Assembly (NCBI GenBank): GCA_001931905.2
Contig: MSJI02000849.1
Span: 45,748-109,747 of the forward strand
Origin: Cladosporium sp. IMV 00045
Lineage: Eukaryota > Ascomycota > Dothideomycetes > Cladosporiales > Cladosporiaceae
DNA: 64,000 nucleotides
Direction of reading: 5' to 3'
Part shown: positions 53,834 to 63,908 of the stretch, in pieces
Position numbering within the stretch: position 1 is the stretch's first letter
Layout of the letters: every line of letters starts with the position of its first letter
Position numbers and translations under genes: made by a program
The notes under the pieces: model-generated
What the model was told of the DNA's origin: nothing
Databases searched by the model: none
The model's input: only the letters and a program-made list of their open reading frames with translations

Positions 53834-55679
53834 GCGTCGGGCGTTACTGGTGTTGTGAAGATTTTCTGCCAACATTTCGTTTTTCTTGTTCTTGTTCTTT
53901 CTATTTCTTTTGTTTGAAAATCTGAACATACAGATACCCGAGGCGTTCTTCGAACACGGAACGGAATGCCTCAAGTAAGGATCTTTTCCTCACTTCTTTT
54001 CTCGTATATATATTACTACCACAAGGGCGACTTTATTGCATGCACCTGGCGCTGGGAAGCCATGGACGGTGATGACTACCAATAAAACTCAAAATGTCTA
54101 ATTCTCATTCACATTTACCTCGTGTCCTTTTGTCAAACACCACTTCGTCCCAACGCATTTCGCATTTGGAGATAATTACGATGCAGAACCGAGTAGCCTC
54201 GACGATTTCCCAAAGTCGCCGAGAAGCAACATGCAAGACAAGGCGAACGCCGAGTCGACGTCAAGCCGACGTGGCAAATGCACCGTATAAGGGTTCCAAA
54301 CACTTTGCTAAGAACATCACACCGGCAAAGACAACATCAAGCAAGCTGCAACGCGAAAACAAACAATGACCACCATTCGCCAACATGTCGTAGATTCAGC
54401 ACAGCTGCCCTAACGCCTCTCTTACTTATACAAACCATTAATGCGAATCGCGGTCTAAGACCTCTGTCTCAGCAGGCGTGTTTCTCTGGCCAAGTTCCAC
54501 AACACATCGACAACGCGGCAGTCGGAACCAGTCCCATGCTTGCATGCGTCGGAAGATCGCTGCCGGGGACGCCTCGAATGCTGTGTTCCTGTGGGCTCGG
54601 GCGGTTTCTGCGTTTTGACCGAGCTACGGCGCTTGCATTGCATGGATTTTCATTGTTTATCTGTTTCTTCCGCTATTTTCTGCGGTGGGTTGGGACTTGG
54701 CCATGTGTGATGACATAGCTCCTATGTTTCGTGGGAGTCCTGGCGGAATGAACAAGCGAGGGCTTTGCCTGTGAGGCGTTCTGGGCGATGAGGGCTCCGG
54801 CATGTCCTGGAAGGATGGCTGGGTGTTAGGTGCATACATGTATGTGCATGTATGCAAAAGCCGTTCTTCTCTCTGGAATCGCCTGCTCCGAACACATGTG
54901 ACGACGACATCCTTCTTCTATCATCACCTTCTGGTCTATGGTAATGACACCTAAAGAAGACGGCAGCTTTTCTGCAGTCATATCTTGTGGGCGTCCCCTG
55001 AGCTGTGAGCGCCATAGAAGCAGCTCTAGAAGGAGATCAGCTCTTTATAGCGTCCATCTCAGTGCTGATACGATCTTGTTTCTTTTGTAAGTTCACCTTC
55101 GTAGCGAAGTTGAGCAGCGCTGGTAGCCTTGTGGAAAGATTAGGCTGTTATCTATAGGGACCATGGCGATATACGAGTCTCTGATTGGCCTCTTAGGGAC
55201 GGGAAGACCGACAATACGACATCCAAGAGAAGACCTTCAGCTGCTGGGCGCAAGCTGTTCCCAATCGGGCTTGCAGCACGCTCGCAGGGCTGTGCTCGTG
55301 GTGGTGGAGAAAGCGAATCCTTCAACCACGCTAGCCCCGAGAAAGGAACACTGAGCGCCAGAAATCAACCTCAAGTTGACTGCGCCCACGACAATATGTC
55401 AAGATGCGCCGAGTGCTGAGAGTCTTTCAAGAAAATCCAATCGCAACATGCTGCGCACTTCAACACGAGCGCGTCTGCTTCCCAATAGGGTAACGAGAGA
55501 GAAAGGTAGGGACTTGTATATTAGATAACCCTCTCCCCAATGCCATACAACATGTCAGCATCTCTATATCTTCCGGCATACTGTTCAGCATACTATTCAG
55601 TATCACTCAATCTTTCAATTATCTCAATCTTGGCGAAAAGAGAAGCATCACCTGGAGTCCCTTTCAACAACAGCCAAAG
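53834..55679. other. Intergenic region, laccase / DUF300 gene
   Basis: About 1.85 kb with the laccase 3' flank (T-rich, TTCTTG repeats near 53880-53920) and the promoter of the next gene. No frame has recognisable content. Confidence 0.5.
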
Positions 55680-57261
55680 ATGGCTCCTTCATGGTCTTCG
55701 ACGGTCATGAACGGCCTAGACATTTCCACACAACAGAGCTCACAATACCTCACCACCCGATCGATATTCGCCAGAGACGACGATGCCGTAAGAGATTCAA
55801 AAGAATGCGCTCGACCCATACCAACACTTGTCGGCGATCCCTTATACGCAAACAGCGACATAACCTTCCACCAACTCGCCATCTACATCTGCATACCATG
55901 TCTCGCCCTGACGACCATTAGTACGCTTCTTCTTTGCTGGCGGCATATTAGAAACTACACCGCTCCGCAAGAGCAACGTCAAATCCTTCGAATTGCTGCC
56001 CTGCCGGTCTTTCTATGCCTCTTCAACTTCCTCGCACTTTGCTGGTACGGCACTTTCCAGTACATCCAGCCTCTGGCCGGGCTCTACCAGGCTTTTGCCA
56101 TCGCAGCATTGTTCTTTCTACTGTTAGAATGGGTCTGTCCTGAGGGCACCGACCGCGAAAAGTACTTCAGCGAGTTCCCTTTCAAGGGCAAGAAAGGGGT
56201 CATCGTCGAAGGTGGCTCTTTGGCCTGGTTTGAAGTAAGTCGATGATCCTATCCACTATATTTTGAAATCAGCCTAACAGTTTCTGTAGCGTACCTGGGC
56301 TCAGATCTTCCAATACCCGCTTATCACACTGGTCTTCACCATCATTGAGATCGTCACGCAATACTACGGCAAATACTGCTCCAACTCCTTCGCCCCCAAA
56401 CATGCCCACCTTTGGCTATTTCTAGCCAGCATCATCTTCGTAGCCGGCGCACTCGAAGCCACCGGCGCATTCGCCCGCAGGATGTCCTCCGAGATGAGCG
56501 GCACGCACAAAGAACGAGCCAAGATCTACTCCTTCCTAGGAATCTTTTTCTTCCAAATTATCCAAGGCGTAAGTCCTCTCACATTTTCTTCACGTACCCG
56601 AGAATCTCACCTAACATCAAACGCACAGATCATCTTCTCCCTCCTCAACGGCAAACTCTTCTCCCCCACGCGCCTCCTGACCTACAACGACATCAACTTC
56701 GGCATGCCCGCCTTCCTGACCTGCCTCGAAACTCTGCTCTTCAGCCTCATCTTCCACTGGGCCTACAGCGCGCGCGAATTCCAGACCCGCCCGCACCGCT
56801 TTCTCGAAGACCAGCACGCCCCGCGTCTGGGGACTTGGAGAGCAGTCAGAGACGCCTTGGACCTCAGCGATGTCGTCAACGCCGTGTGGGTCGCGTTGAA
56901 ATTCGCCTGGAGGGGTTTGAGGAATTGGTGGAATGGTTCGTCGACGAGCAGGGGGCCGGTTGGGAAGGTGGTGGATTTGCTCGCTGATGCTGCTGCGAAG
57001 AGGAGGGAGGGTAGGGGCGGGGAGGATGGCGAGTCTGGACGCTCGCAGCAGGGCGTTTCGCCTTTTGATGATAGTATGGCTGTCGCGGGGCCTGCGGTGC
57101 CGCATGCCGCGCGCGATCCGGCGCCTCCTGGTCGCGTGAGGACTTTCAATGGCGAGTCGGCGTTGAGGGCTTATGGTGATGGGGAGTATGTGCCTTTGCG
57201 GGGGAATACATCGAGGGATTCGAGTTTGAGCGGTTGGGAGAGGTCGTCTTCGCAGCGCTAA
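55680..57261 (+). CDS. TMEM184/Ost-alpha family (DUF300) membrane protein
   Basis: Three exons, 55680-56234, 56290-56568 and 56629-57261, give 488 residues. The family has seven membrane segments; here hydrophobic helices are seen at about 65-87 (LAIYICIPCLALTTISTLLL), 105-125 (IAALPVFLCLFNFLALCWYG), 132-152 (LYQAFAIAALFFLLLEWV), 190-210 (FQYPLITLVFTIIEIVTQYY), 220-240 (LWLFLASIIFVAGALEATG), 260-285 and 300-320 (GMPAFLTCLETLLFSLIFHW). The second intron is 60 bases and in frame, so a readthrough frame exists, but splicing restores QIIQG-IIFSLLNGK. The C-terminal 150 residues are Ser/Arg/Gly-rich and cytoplasmic. In animals relatives transport organic solutes; in fungi vacuolar or endosomal roles are known for some. 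Function here not assigned. Confidence 0.8.
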
Positions 57262-57425
57262 TGGCGAAGCATTTATTTACGATGATACGACGCATAGTCA
57301 AGCGATGTATGTTAGATTTGAGCATTTCGACAGCGAACAAAGCCACGAGAATTTGAGATTACCGTCCACATACATCAAATCATTTTTCGACATTTAGTAT
57401 AAAGCTCGACTTTACAGACTCCCAC

Positions 57426-59363
57426 TTACCACTTATTTCCCTTCCCCTTCTTCTTCTTGCCACCGCCCTGCTGCTGCGATTTACTCTTGACCACCTCGGC
57501 CGCCGGCGTGGCAGGCCGGCTGTCTTCGCTGACGGCCCCCTGCGCCATCATCGCCTGCTTCGCCTTGCCCTTCTTGCCTTTGGGTTTGTAGGAGCTGCGG
57601 TCGCGCAGAGGCAGCCAGCGCTCCGGGTCGGGCGTGCGGTTCGCGTCGTAGTCTTTGGGCATCTTGCTCTTGCACGGCTTCTTGTGCTTTTTGGGCTTGG
57701 GCTGCTCTTCTGCCGCGGGGCGCTTGCGCGTTGTTGCGGCGTCGGCGCTGGTGCTGGGTGGTTGGGCGATGCCGGCGTTTTCGAGCGCTGCGGCGTCGAT
57801 GGAGCTGATGAGGCGGTCGATGGGTTGGAGAGATGAGAGGTCGGTTGATGATGCGGTTGCGGGGGAGGCGGCGAGGAGGCCGGCGGCCGCGTAGCGGTCG
57901 GAGGAGTCTTGGTCGTGCAGGTCTTGGAAAATGTCGCGCGCGAGACTCTGGTGAGACGGGTCGTGCGACTCAATGAGAGCCGTGCCGGCGGCTTTCAGGA
58001 GGTGCGTGACGCCGACGGGACGGCCTTGTGATTTGCCGCGCCAGTGTGTGGCGGCCTTTGCGAGGACTGCTCGTGCGGGATCACGACGACCTTGACGTGT
58101 GTAGAGGCTGACGAGAGTGCCGACGAGGCCGGGGGCGTGTTGAACGTCAGCGTTGTTTGACTGCTCGAGCCTGGAAAGCAATTTCTCTAGCTGCTGCGTT
58201 GCTGAATTCAGGTTGCCGGCTTGGAAGTAGAGCTGGACGATTGTGAGGACCAGACCAACATCGTTTGGCCGCTTTTCCACAAGAGGGAGAATGTGCTTCA
58301 GGCCATCTTTGCCAGTCTGGTTTTGAGCGTGTGCCGCGGCGTTCACAGCGGACAGACCGTTGATGCGATTGTCTACTGTGGCGCCTTCTTGCTGTGAAAG
58401 AATCTTTGCGGTTGATTTGACAACACCACCGAACTTCTTCGCTTGCAAGTCGGTCGCTGAGCGGTTCTGCTCAAGAATGGCAGTCTGGTAGGCAAATGGG
58501 TAATCTGGCTTCAGTGTCTCCAGGTCAAATGCAAGATGCCTCTGTGCCAGGTACGGATTGCTCGCCACACCAGCAGCTGCAATGCTGTTCACTCGTGCGA
58601 TGAGCTTGGAGCTCTGATCAGGGAAGATCTTTTCGCCAATGCTCTTTGCCAGTTGCTCCGCCTCTTCATGCCTCCCCAATCTTGTCAAGACGAAGATTTG
58701 CTGCACCGCAATGGGCAGCAATTCAATCTCCTTGTCCTCCTCGGTGAGATCCTCTACTGCTTCGCAAAGACTCCTCGCGCGCTTCAACAGTACCTCCGCC
58801 TGGCCCAGCTCTCCTCTTGCGATGCTCCCACAAGCAGCGTTGTATGCCGTCTCGAACGCCTCCAGGTCCTCTCTTGAAGGCTTCGTGTTCTGTGCGAGCT
58901 CCCCCTTTCCTGACCACTGTAATTGCGCCTCCACCGCGGCTGAGTTGACTCTAAGATCTGCCTCCGCATCCTGATCCTGTCTCGCGCTCAAATGCCTATA
59001 AAGCTCCGCCGCCCGCGCAAAGTCCTCCGTCCTGTACCGCGCTTGCGCTTCCACATGACTATAGCCCCTTTGGCTGCCCTTTGCAGCGATCTCAGCCGCT
59101 TCCGCGGGCTTACCAGACTTGTAGAGGGCGTATGCGTATTCCAACCTCGCCTTCTCTTTCAGTTTCTCTCCGCCGGCTTCGATCGCGGTGACAGCGTCCG
59201 CATAGCGATCCAGGTTCAGTAGCGCAACAGCCTTGACATGCTGCGTTTCCAAATCGCTTTTGTTCTGCTTCAGCGCGGCATCGGCGGAGCGCAGGATCTC
59301 GTCGTGGTCTTCGATGTCGGTTCTCTTGAGGAGTGCGGCCAGTGCGGAGGCCATGTTGTGCAA
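57426..59363 (-). CDS. SRP72: Signal recognition particle subunit SRP72
   Basis: Protein part of the SRP that targets ribosomes to the ER; binds SRP RNA with SRP68. Single exon, 645 residues, or 642 from the second Met (MASALAALLKR). Residues 1-500 are tetratricopeptide-type helix repeats (ALLNLDRYADAVTAIEAGG, YALYKSGKPAEAAEIAAKG, LTRLGRHEEAEQLAK, LYFQAGNLNSATQQLEKLLS). The C-terminal 110 residues hold the SRP72 RNA-binding motif: a basic stretch KPKKHKKPCKSKMPKDYD, then PDPERWLPLRDRSSYKPKGK, and end in a Gly/Lys tail. It converges with the DUF300 gene, 164 bases apart. Confidence 0.9.
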   Translation of the reverse strand: MHNMASALAALLKRTDIEDHDEILRSADAALKQNKSDLETQHVKAVALLNLDRYADAVTAIEAGGEKLKEKARLEYAYALYKSGKPAEAAEIAAKGSQRGYSHVEAQARYRTEDFARAAELYRHLSARQDQDAEADLRVNSAAVEAQLQWSGKGELAQNTKPSREDLEAFETAYNAACGSIARGELGQAEVLLKRARSLCEAVEDLTEEDKEIELLPIAVQQIFVLTRLGRHEEAEQLAKSIGEKIFPDQSSKLIARVNSIAAAGVASNPYLAQRHLAFDLETLKPDYPFAYQTAILEQNRSATDLQAKKFGGVVKSTAKILSQQEGATVDNRINGLSAVNAAAHAQNQTGKDGLKHILPLVEKRPNDVGLVLTIVQLYFQAGNLNSATQQLEKLLSRLEQSNNADVQHAPGLVGTLVSLYTRQGRRDPARAVLAKAATHWRGKSQGRPVGVTHLLKAAGTALIESHDPSHQSLARDIFQDLHDQDSSDRYAAAGLLAASPATASSTDLSSLQPIDRLISSIDAAALENAGIAQPPSTSADAATTRKRPAAEEQPKPKKHKKPCKSKMPKDYDANRTPDPERWLPLRDRSSYKPKGKKGKAKQAMMAQGAVSEDSRPATPAAEVVKSKSQQQGGGKKKKGKGNKW

Positions 59364-60498
59364 AATTGCAGGAATTTCGTGTACTGCTGCTTCTTCTTTG
59401 TATTGCAGCCTTTGCGAGAACTCCCCAGGGATTGGTCGCGTGTGATCTGTCGATATCTCCAGACAATAATCTAATGTCGTCTAGCTGTTCTTGCTTGGCG
59501 GGGTGCCGGTGGGCTTTCGTCTTGCGGAGGATTGACCGCTGGGAGAGCCTCATTGGTGAAATTCAGACCCACTCGGTGGTGGAATTCAGACCTCACCTCT
59601 TCACTCTGTAGACTTCATCTGTTTGTGATACCTCCGTACAACAATTTTGCGACATGATGTATCAACGAGGCACTGCCCATACGCCTCTTGAGAGCTGCTC
59701 TATCTGAAGAGCAAGTCATTTGCACAAGGAATGTCATGGTATCCTCATTTGATGGGCTATACCAGGGCAGACACAGGACTTTGCTGAAGAATTTTGATCC
59801 TTCAAAGAGGGTTCGAGAGCGCAAGACTCTTCCATGCATGCGACGTGATCAAGCTCATCTGCTGATCATGTTGCTGTCACTGAGGCGTCCGGCTTGCAAG
59901 GGTTCATGTGATGATGGATGGGTGGACATCAAATTCATGCCCAAGAACCACGAGAAGTCCCATCATCTGCATTCCTTTGACCGTGCTGTAACAGCAAAAG
60001 CACATTTCGAAACCTCTGTAAGATACTCTTCCCTATGCAAAGACTCGTTGACCGATTTATGCAGTAAAAGCTTGACCCTATCCAAGAGGTTTCATGACTT
60101 CGCCCACCACTTTACCCAAGCCCCAATTGCCTTTCGAAGACCTCCTGCCCAGAGGCACTCCAAACTACTTCATGGTGCGCCTGTGTGCTTTTTGTGATGC
60201 TGTGAGGCTCCTTCTGGAACTGCGAAGCTTCGTACATTTCGGAAACGGACCGCGGATGTGCTCGGTGGAAACGTACGAAGCTTCGGAGTTCGAGGATGGC
60301 TCCAAGCGAGCGAGCAAGCAAGAGCACTCGGAATGCGACAGCGAGAGCACTGGCAACAACGAACTCGCAGTCGCACCTTCGTCGCATCCAGGCTCTCGCA
60401 GCATGGTACCTCGCCTCCCTCAACAAACACCCAAGGCCCAGATCACCCTTACCGAACCCATCATCACCTCCCGTCTTCACCACGCACTCACACTCGAG
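59364..60498. other. Intergenic region upstream of the first Pol III-like unit
   Basis: About 1.1 kb with the SRP72 promoter and short frames of no recognisable content. It contains the inverted repeat at 60217-60291. Confidence 0.4.
60217..60291. repeat. Inverted repeat, 19-base arms (extendable to about 24)
   Basis: GAACTGCGAAGCTTCGTAC at 60217-60235 is the reverse complement, with one mismatch, of GTACGAAGCTTCGGAGTTC at 60273-60291. The arms extend inward with ATTTC/GGAAAC at one more mismatch. The loop is about 26-37 bases. The stem would be very stable as RNA or cruciform DNA. Confidence 0.8.
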
Positions 60499-60536
60499 TC
60501 ACGTGAGGGGACGACACACCAAAAGCAACCTTTATA
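60499..60536 (+). promoter_or_regulatory. CACGTG motif and TATA box of ncRNA unit 1
   Basis: TCACGTGA at 60499-60506 and TTTATA at 60531-60536. The same two motifs precede unit 2 at the same spacing (32 bases between starts), and the TATA box lies 47 bases before the A box in both. This is the layout of a TATA-plus-internal-box Pol III promoter. Confidence 0.55.
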
Positions 60537-60559
60537 GCGTTGTCCAGCAAACGTAGAAT

Positions 60560-60818
60560 ATCTTCCCGGAACACTGGTGGTCTAGCGGCAGGCGTATGGT
60601 GTAAGGTTGGCCCCTTACAGCGACGTCATGACTTCTAGGAATCGCTAAGCCCGGGTTCGAATCCACCCACGGATCATTTCTGGTACTAGCCATGCCGGGG
60701 TGGAATCCCGAGGGGAGGCGATTAATGAAACGCGGGTGATCACGTCGACGGGCGTGGCTAGCACCAAATTTCCCCTACAGCGAAGGCAGCTACGGCGTAA
60801 GCCCCGGCTTAGGTTTTT
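60560..60818 (+). ncRNA. Candidate Pol III-transcribed structured RNA, unit 1
   Basis: The 5' end is estimated 30 bases after the TATA box. A box TGGTCTAGCGG at 60578-60588, B box GGTTCGAATCC at 60654-60664. GGTGG (60576-60580) pairs with CCACC (60663-60667). A 16-base hairpin joins TGGTACTAGCCATGCC (60681-60696) to GGCGTGGCTAGCACCA (60751-60766) with one mismatch. Two bases later comes TTTCCCCTACAGC (60769-60781), then the hairpin TAAGCCCCGGCTTA and TTTTT at 60814-60818. The A-to-B distance of 76 bases and the lack of tRNA acceptor and T stems rule out an ordinary tRNA. It could be a tRNA-headed SINE instead of a functional RNA, but the matched upstream promoter and covarying stems with unit 2 argue for a gene. 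Confidence 0.5.
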
Positions 60819-61488
60819 GCACTTTTTGCAGACAATTTAAAGATATCAGAATGCTCTTGATGATTGTGTATCGAGCGATTGCTAGGATCAAGTTTTTGCA
60901 TTTCGGAGATATGACAAGTATCGCATCTGCAAAGGGACTCAAAGATTGATCTCTGGAACCCTGACATACGCTTGAGAGTCTGTTCAAGTAAGTGAGAGAA
61001 ATAGGAGTATCAGGAGACAGTTTGCCATGTCACTAATTCACCAATCTATCGCGTGCGCGAGTCAATATCCAAGACGCGGATGATTCCAGAGAAGTGCCTT
61101 GCGAATGTTGCAACCGTTTATGGATGAACTCGAGCAGAGCGAAAACAAGTCTAAGAAAGCACTTGAATACTAATTAGCCAATAGATCCTCATCCAAGAAG
61201 GCGTTCAGTAATCATACTGTGCCTACATGACTTGAGTGTGGAACCTTGGAAGAAGCGTTCACTTACTGCTAAGGCACGCCCTGCAATCGCAACTTGACCG
61301 CTCACCAACTCACACTTAGCCAAAGCACGAAGACATCGACAACACGGTAGACTGAAGAAGCAGCTTCTTACTACAACGCAAAGAACACCCCGATGAGATC
61401 AACAAACGTACTCATCCACTTACCCACCACAAGCACACCCTGCCCACAACTTCACCACCCCACGTCACCACACACGTCACTCAAGTAG
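60819..61488. other. Spacer between the two Pol III-like units
   Basis: About 670 bases with no recognised gene. The last 100 bases before unit 2 are C/A-rich (CACAAGCACACCC) like the sequence before unit 1. Confidence 0.4.
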
Positions 61489-61527
61489 TCACGTGAAGGG
61501 AGAGCACAACGAAGGCAACCCTTATAA
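61489..61527 (+). promoter_or_regulatory. CACGTG motif and TATA box of ncRNA unit 2
   Basis: TCACGTGA at 61489-61496 and CTTATAA at 61521-61527, at the same spacing to each other and to the A box as in unit 1. The words GGCAACCCTTATA and AGCAACCTTTATA are also shared. Confidence 0.55.
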
Positions 61528-61549
61528 TGTCTGCAGCAAGTCGTCGTTC

Positions 61550-61781
61550 ATGATCCATGTTCTAGCTGGCGCAGTGGCTGACAATCTCACCCGAGGGTGG
61601 TGGCTCCATTAAACGAGATGTCAAATACTGTACGCGGGAGTCCATGGTTCGAATCCCGCCGGCAGCGCGGCCTCGCCAGCACGTTAAAAATGCCAGTCGA
61701 CGGGATTCGATTAATGAAAGGCCCGCCCTTTCCCCTACAGCAAATGCAGCCTTCGGGTAGTAAGCCTCGGCTTAGGTTTTT
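61550..61781 (+). ncRNA. Candidate Pol III-transcribed structured RNA, unit 2
   Basis: A box TGGCGCAGTGG at 61568-61578, B box GGTTCGAATCC at 61647-61657 (identical to unit 1). GCTGGCG (61566-61572) pairs with CGCCGGC (61658-61664) at the place of the GGTGG/CCACC stem of unit 1. GCGCGGCCT (61666-61674) pairs with AGGCCCGC (61719-61726) with one bulge, at the place of the long hairpin of unit 1, again two bases before TTTCCCCTACAGC (61729-61741). The tail ends TAAGCCTCGGCTTA, then TTTTT at 61777-61781. ATTAATGAAA and GTCGACGGG also occur in both units but in opposite order. Head sequences between the boxes are otherwise unrelated. Confidence 0.5.
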
Positions 61782-61862
61782 GCTATTTCGGTGTTAGATT
61801 GTTGTTCTTTTTTGTGTGCTGTAATGCAATGTATTTGAATGTGACAATATTTTGGACTTCTC

Positions 61863-61892
61863 GTGGTGGTGGTGGTGGTGGTGGTGGTGGCG
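61863..61892. repeat. (GGT)n microsatellite
   Basis: About nine to ten GTG/GGT triplets, ending GGCGG. It lies 80 bases after the end of unit 2. Confidence 0.9.
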
Positions 61893-62037
61893 GTTTGATT
61901 TGGTGCAAGTGTAAGTGAACGAAGCCCTCCAGCGCTTTTGCGACCGACAAGCTGGAGAAGTCCCACAACACCACAACTTCTTTCTCATATCAAATCAAGC
62001 GGTAAACAGATTACGAAGGTCATCATCGACCATTGCA

Positions 62038-62535
62038 ATGTGTTCTACGACCAATGTGAGCGCAGTCGCTCACATCGCCCGAGAGCGCGACCAGGCTTTG
62101 CGCCGCTCAAAGGGGGGCCATGGCCGCTTGTACGAAGAGGTTGCTCACAAGCGTACAGGTCTAGAGATTGCCTACAGAGCAGAGCTGTTCGACCGCAAAC
62201 TTGACCCCATGCACTTCGTCGGTACCATGTCACTTTGTTTCACCGAGCACAATCACCTCAAAGCACGAGCGAGCGAACGAACGGCAGCGTACTGCTGCGT
62301 CTTCAATCAACGAGAGCCGACGAGAAGAGAGAGAACATACTTGCCGCGCATGATTCTCGTGCGTCTACACTGGAGCAAGGCGGAATTGGTGGCGACTCTC
62401 AGCGAAAAGATTGACGAGACGAGCCTACGCTTGCAGTTCGAGATTGCCGGATACAATCGCGTGTGGGAAGATGCTCCGAGCGCAGCACACAAGCAGTCTT
62501 GGTGGCCACACACGATCAACCCTGAGCAGGCCTAG
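62038..62535 (+). CDS. Hypothetical protein, unsupported by homology
   Basis: An open frame of 165 residues from MCSTTNVSAVAHIARERDQ to HTINPEQA; the frame is open upstream to 61915. Composition is balanced and charged, with no low complexity, signal peptide or membrane segment, and no domain was recognised. Such a length can occur by chance in this G+C-rich genome, so it is listed as a possibility only. Confidence 0.25.
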   Translation: MCSTTNVSAVAHIARERDQALRRSKGGHGRLYEEVAHKRTGLEIAYRAELFDRKLDPMHFVGTMSLCFTEHNHLKARASERTAAYCCVFNQREPTRRERTYLPRMILVRLHWSKAELVATLSEKIDETSLRLQFEIAGYNRVWEDAPSAAHKQSWWPHTINPEQA

Positions 62536-63908
62536 CCTCTTGAACGTCTAGAACGACCGAAAGTATCACTTCCGAGCTTCTCTGCGCACAGAGAAGGCCA
62601 AGAGCATCTGTTCAACATTTTGAACACCATTACCTCCTAGCAATTCAGACATGTAGCGGAAGAATTTCAGCAAGATATCGAATGACCACGGGCCTGGCAC
62701 TTGCAGCGCCAACAGATACCGCGACTGAAATCTTCAGAGCAGTGCACTTTCAGAAGCGAGATACCCCTAAGCGCAATCGGTATCTTGGTGCAAGGAGAAG
62801 AGATCAGGATAAGCTTGGCTAAGAGCGAGAAGTTCACATGGCTGGTAATACGAGCTTCTACACACACGAGTTCATTTAGTGAACGGCGTCGAGAAGCCAT
62901 GTAGAAGACTTGAGCATTTGCCACGAAAGACAGAGAGGCATCTCAGGATTGCTCATGAGATCGATGGTTCTTGTGAAACCGGCCGCGAAGTGCGATGTTG
63001 TTTTCACTGGCGGCCTGATGCAAATAGGTCGTGTTAGAGACATTTAGCAGAGCACGGCGGATGCGATTCCTTCAAAGTGAACGACGTTCAAATGGCTGAC
63101 TACCAGTATTGGGTGAAACGAGAAGTGTTCTAGTGGAGAAGCCCGCGAACTTCGCAGTGAATTGAAAACATAACCAATAGACTCCTGAGCATTGAATTTT
63201 CCCATTAACTATTGTTTTGTGGTATCGCAAGTAAAAGACGTAAAGAAGTACATCAGGTACACAGAGCTAGGCATAGCATTCAACCAGTAAGGAGCAAGAA
63301 GTACCTATAGTAGTATACTAGAACTCGCTCGTGCTAAATCCGATCTTTTTTCCGCAGACATCCGATCCCTGCAGAAGAGTTCGCAGCATGCACCCGAGAC
63401 ATCGGGATTCGGGCTTAGAGCATATGGCGATAATATATTTGACTGCCTGATGGAATTGACTTAACACGTGTGTAGCTTGCTAATTTGATTGCTGTGTACA
63501 CATTTACTATAGGTCACGGTGTCAAGAGACAAGCAGTCAACACGCGGGCATTTGATTAATAGGTCAATCAATTCGGCATGTGAGTTTGCTTTGCTTTGTT
63601 AAGCTGGCGCCCCCTCGGCTGACTTGCCATGCAGAAATCTCGCGGCTAACCCTTGAGACTCATAAAAACCGGGCCCTTCTCGCCTTTCTCTTCGCACACG
63701 AACCCACCGAAACCCACAACACATCAACATATCGCATCACCAGCGTATCAAAAGCGACTCCTCCGAGCGTCGCACTTCCATCAATCTGCGAGTCCGCACC
63801 CTGCCACCATCTGCACTTGCTTGCAGCCCCGCCGCCGTCTCGCCCCCTACACCACTCGAGGCCACCCAAACCACACTGCCACTCAAAGACGTGAACACGC
63901 CAGAGTTT
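62536..63908. other. Intergenic region near the right edge
   Basis: About 1.37 kb. No recognised gene up to about 63600. The last 250 bases are C- and A-rich after CATAAAAACC (about 63661), which looks like a promoter and 5' leader of a plus-strand gene. Confidence 0.4.

Noticed and set aside
52196..53974. 592-codon open frame antisense to the laccase gene
   Set aside because: It is a shadow of strong C/G third-position bias in the laccase exon; it has no domain, and the plus strand carries all copper motifs and proper introns.
59688..60197. 169-codon frame between SRP72 and the ncRNA unit
   Set aside because: No recognisable domain, overlaps other frames of similar length, and no second copy in the window to test it.
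60571..60671. Unit 1 as an ordinary tRNA gene with intron
   Set aside because: With the A and B boxes aligned to standard positions, the acceptor and T stems do not pair, in either unit.
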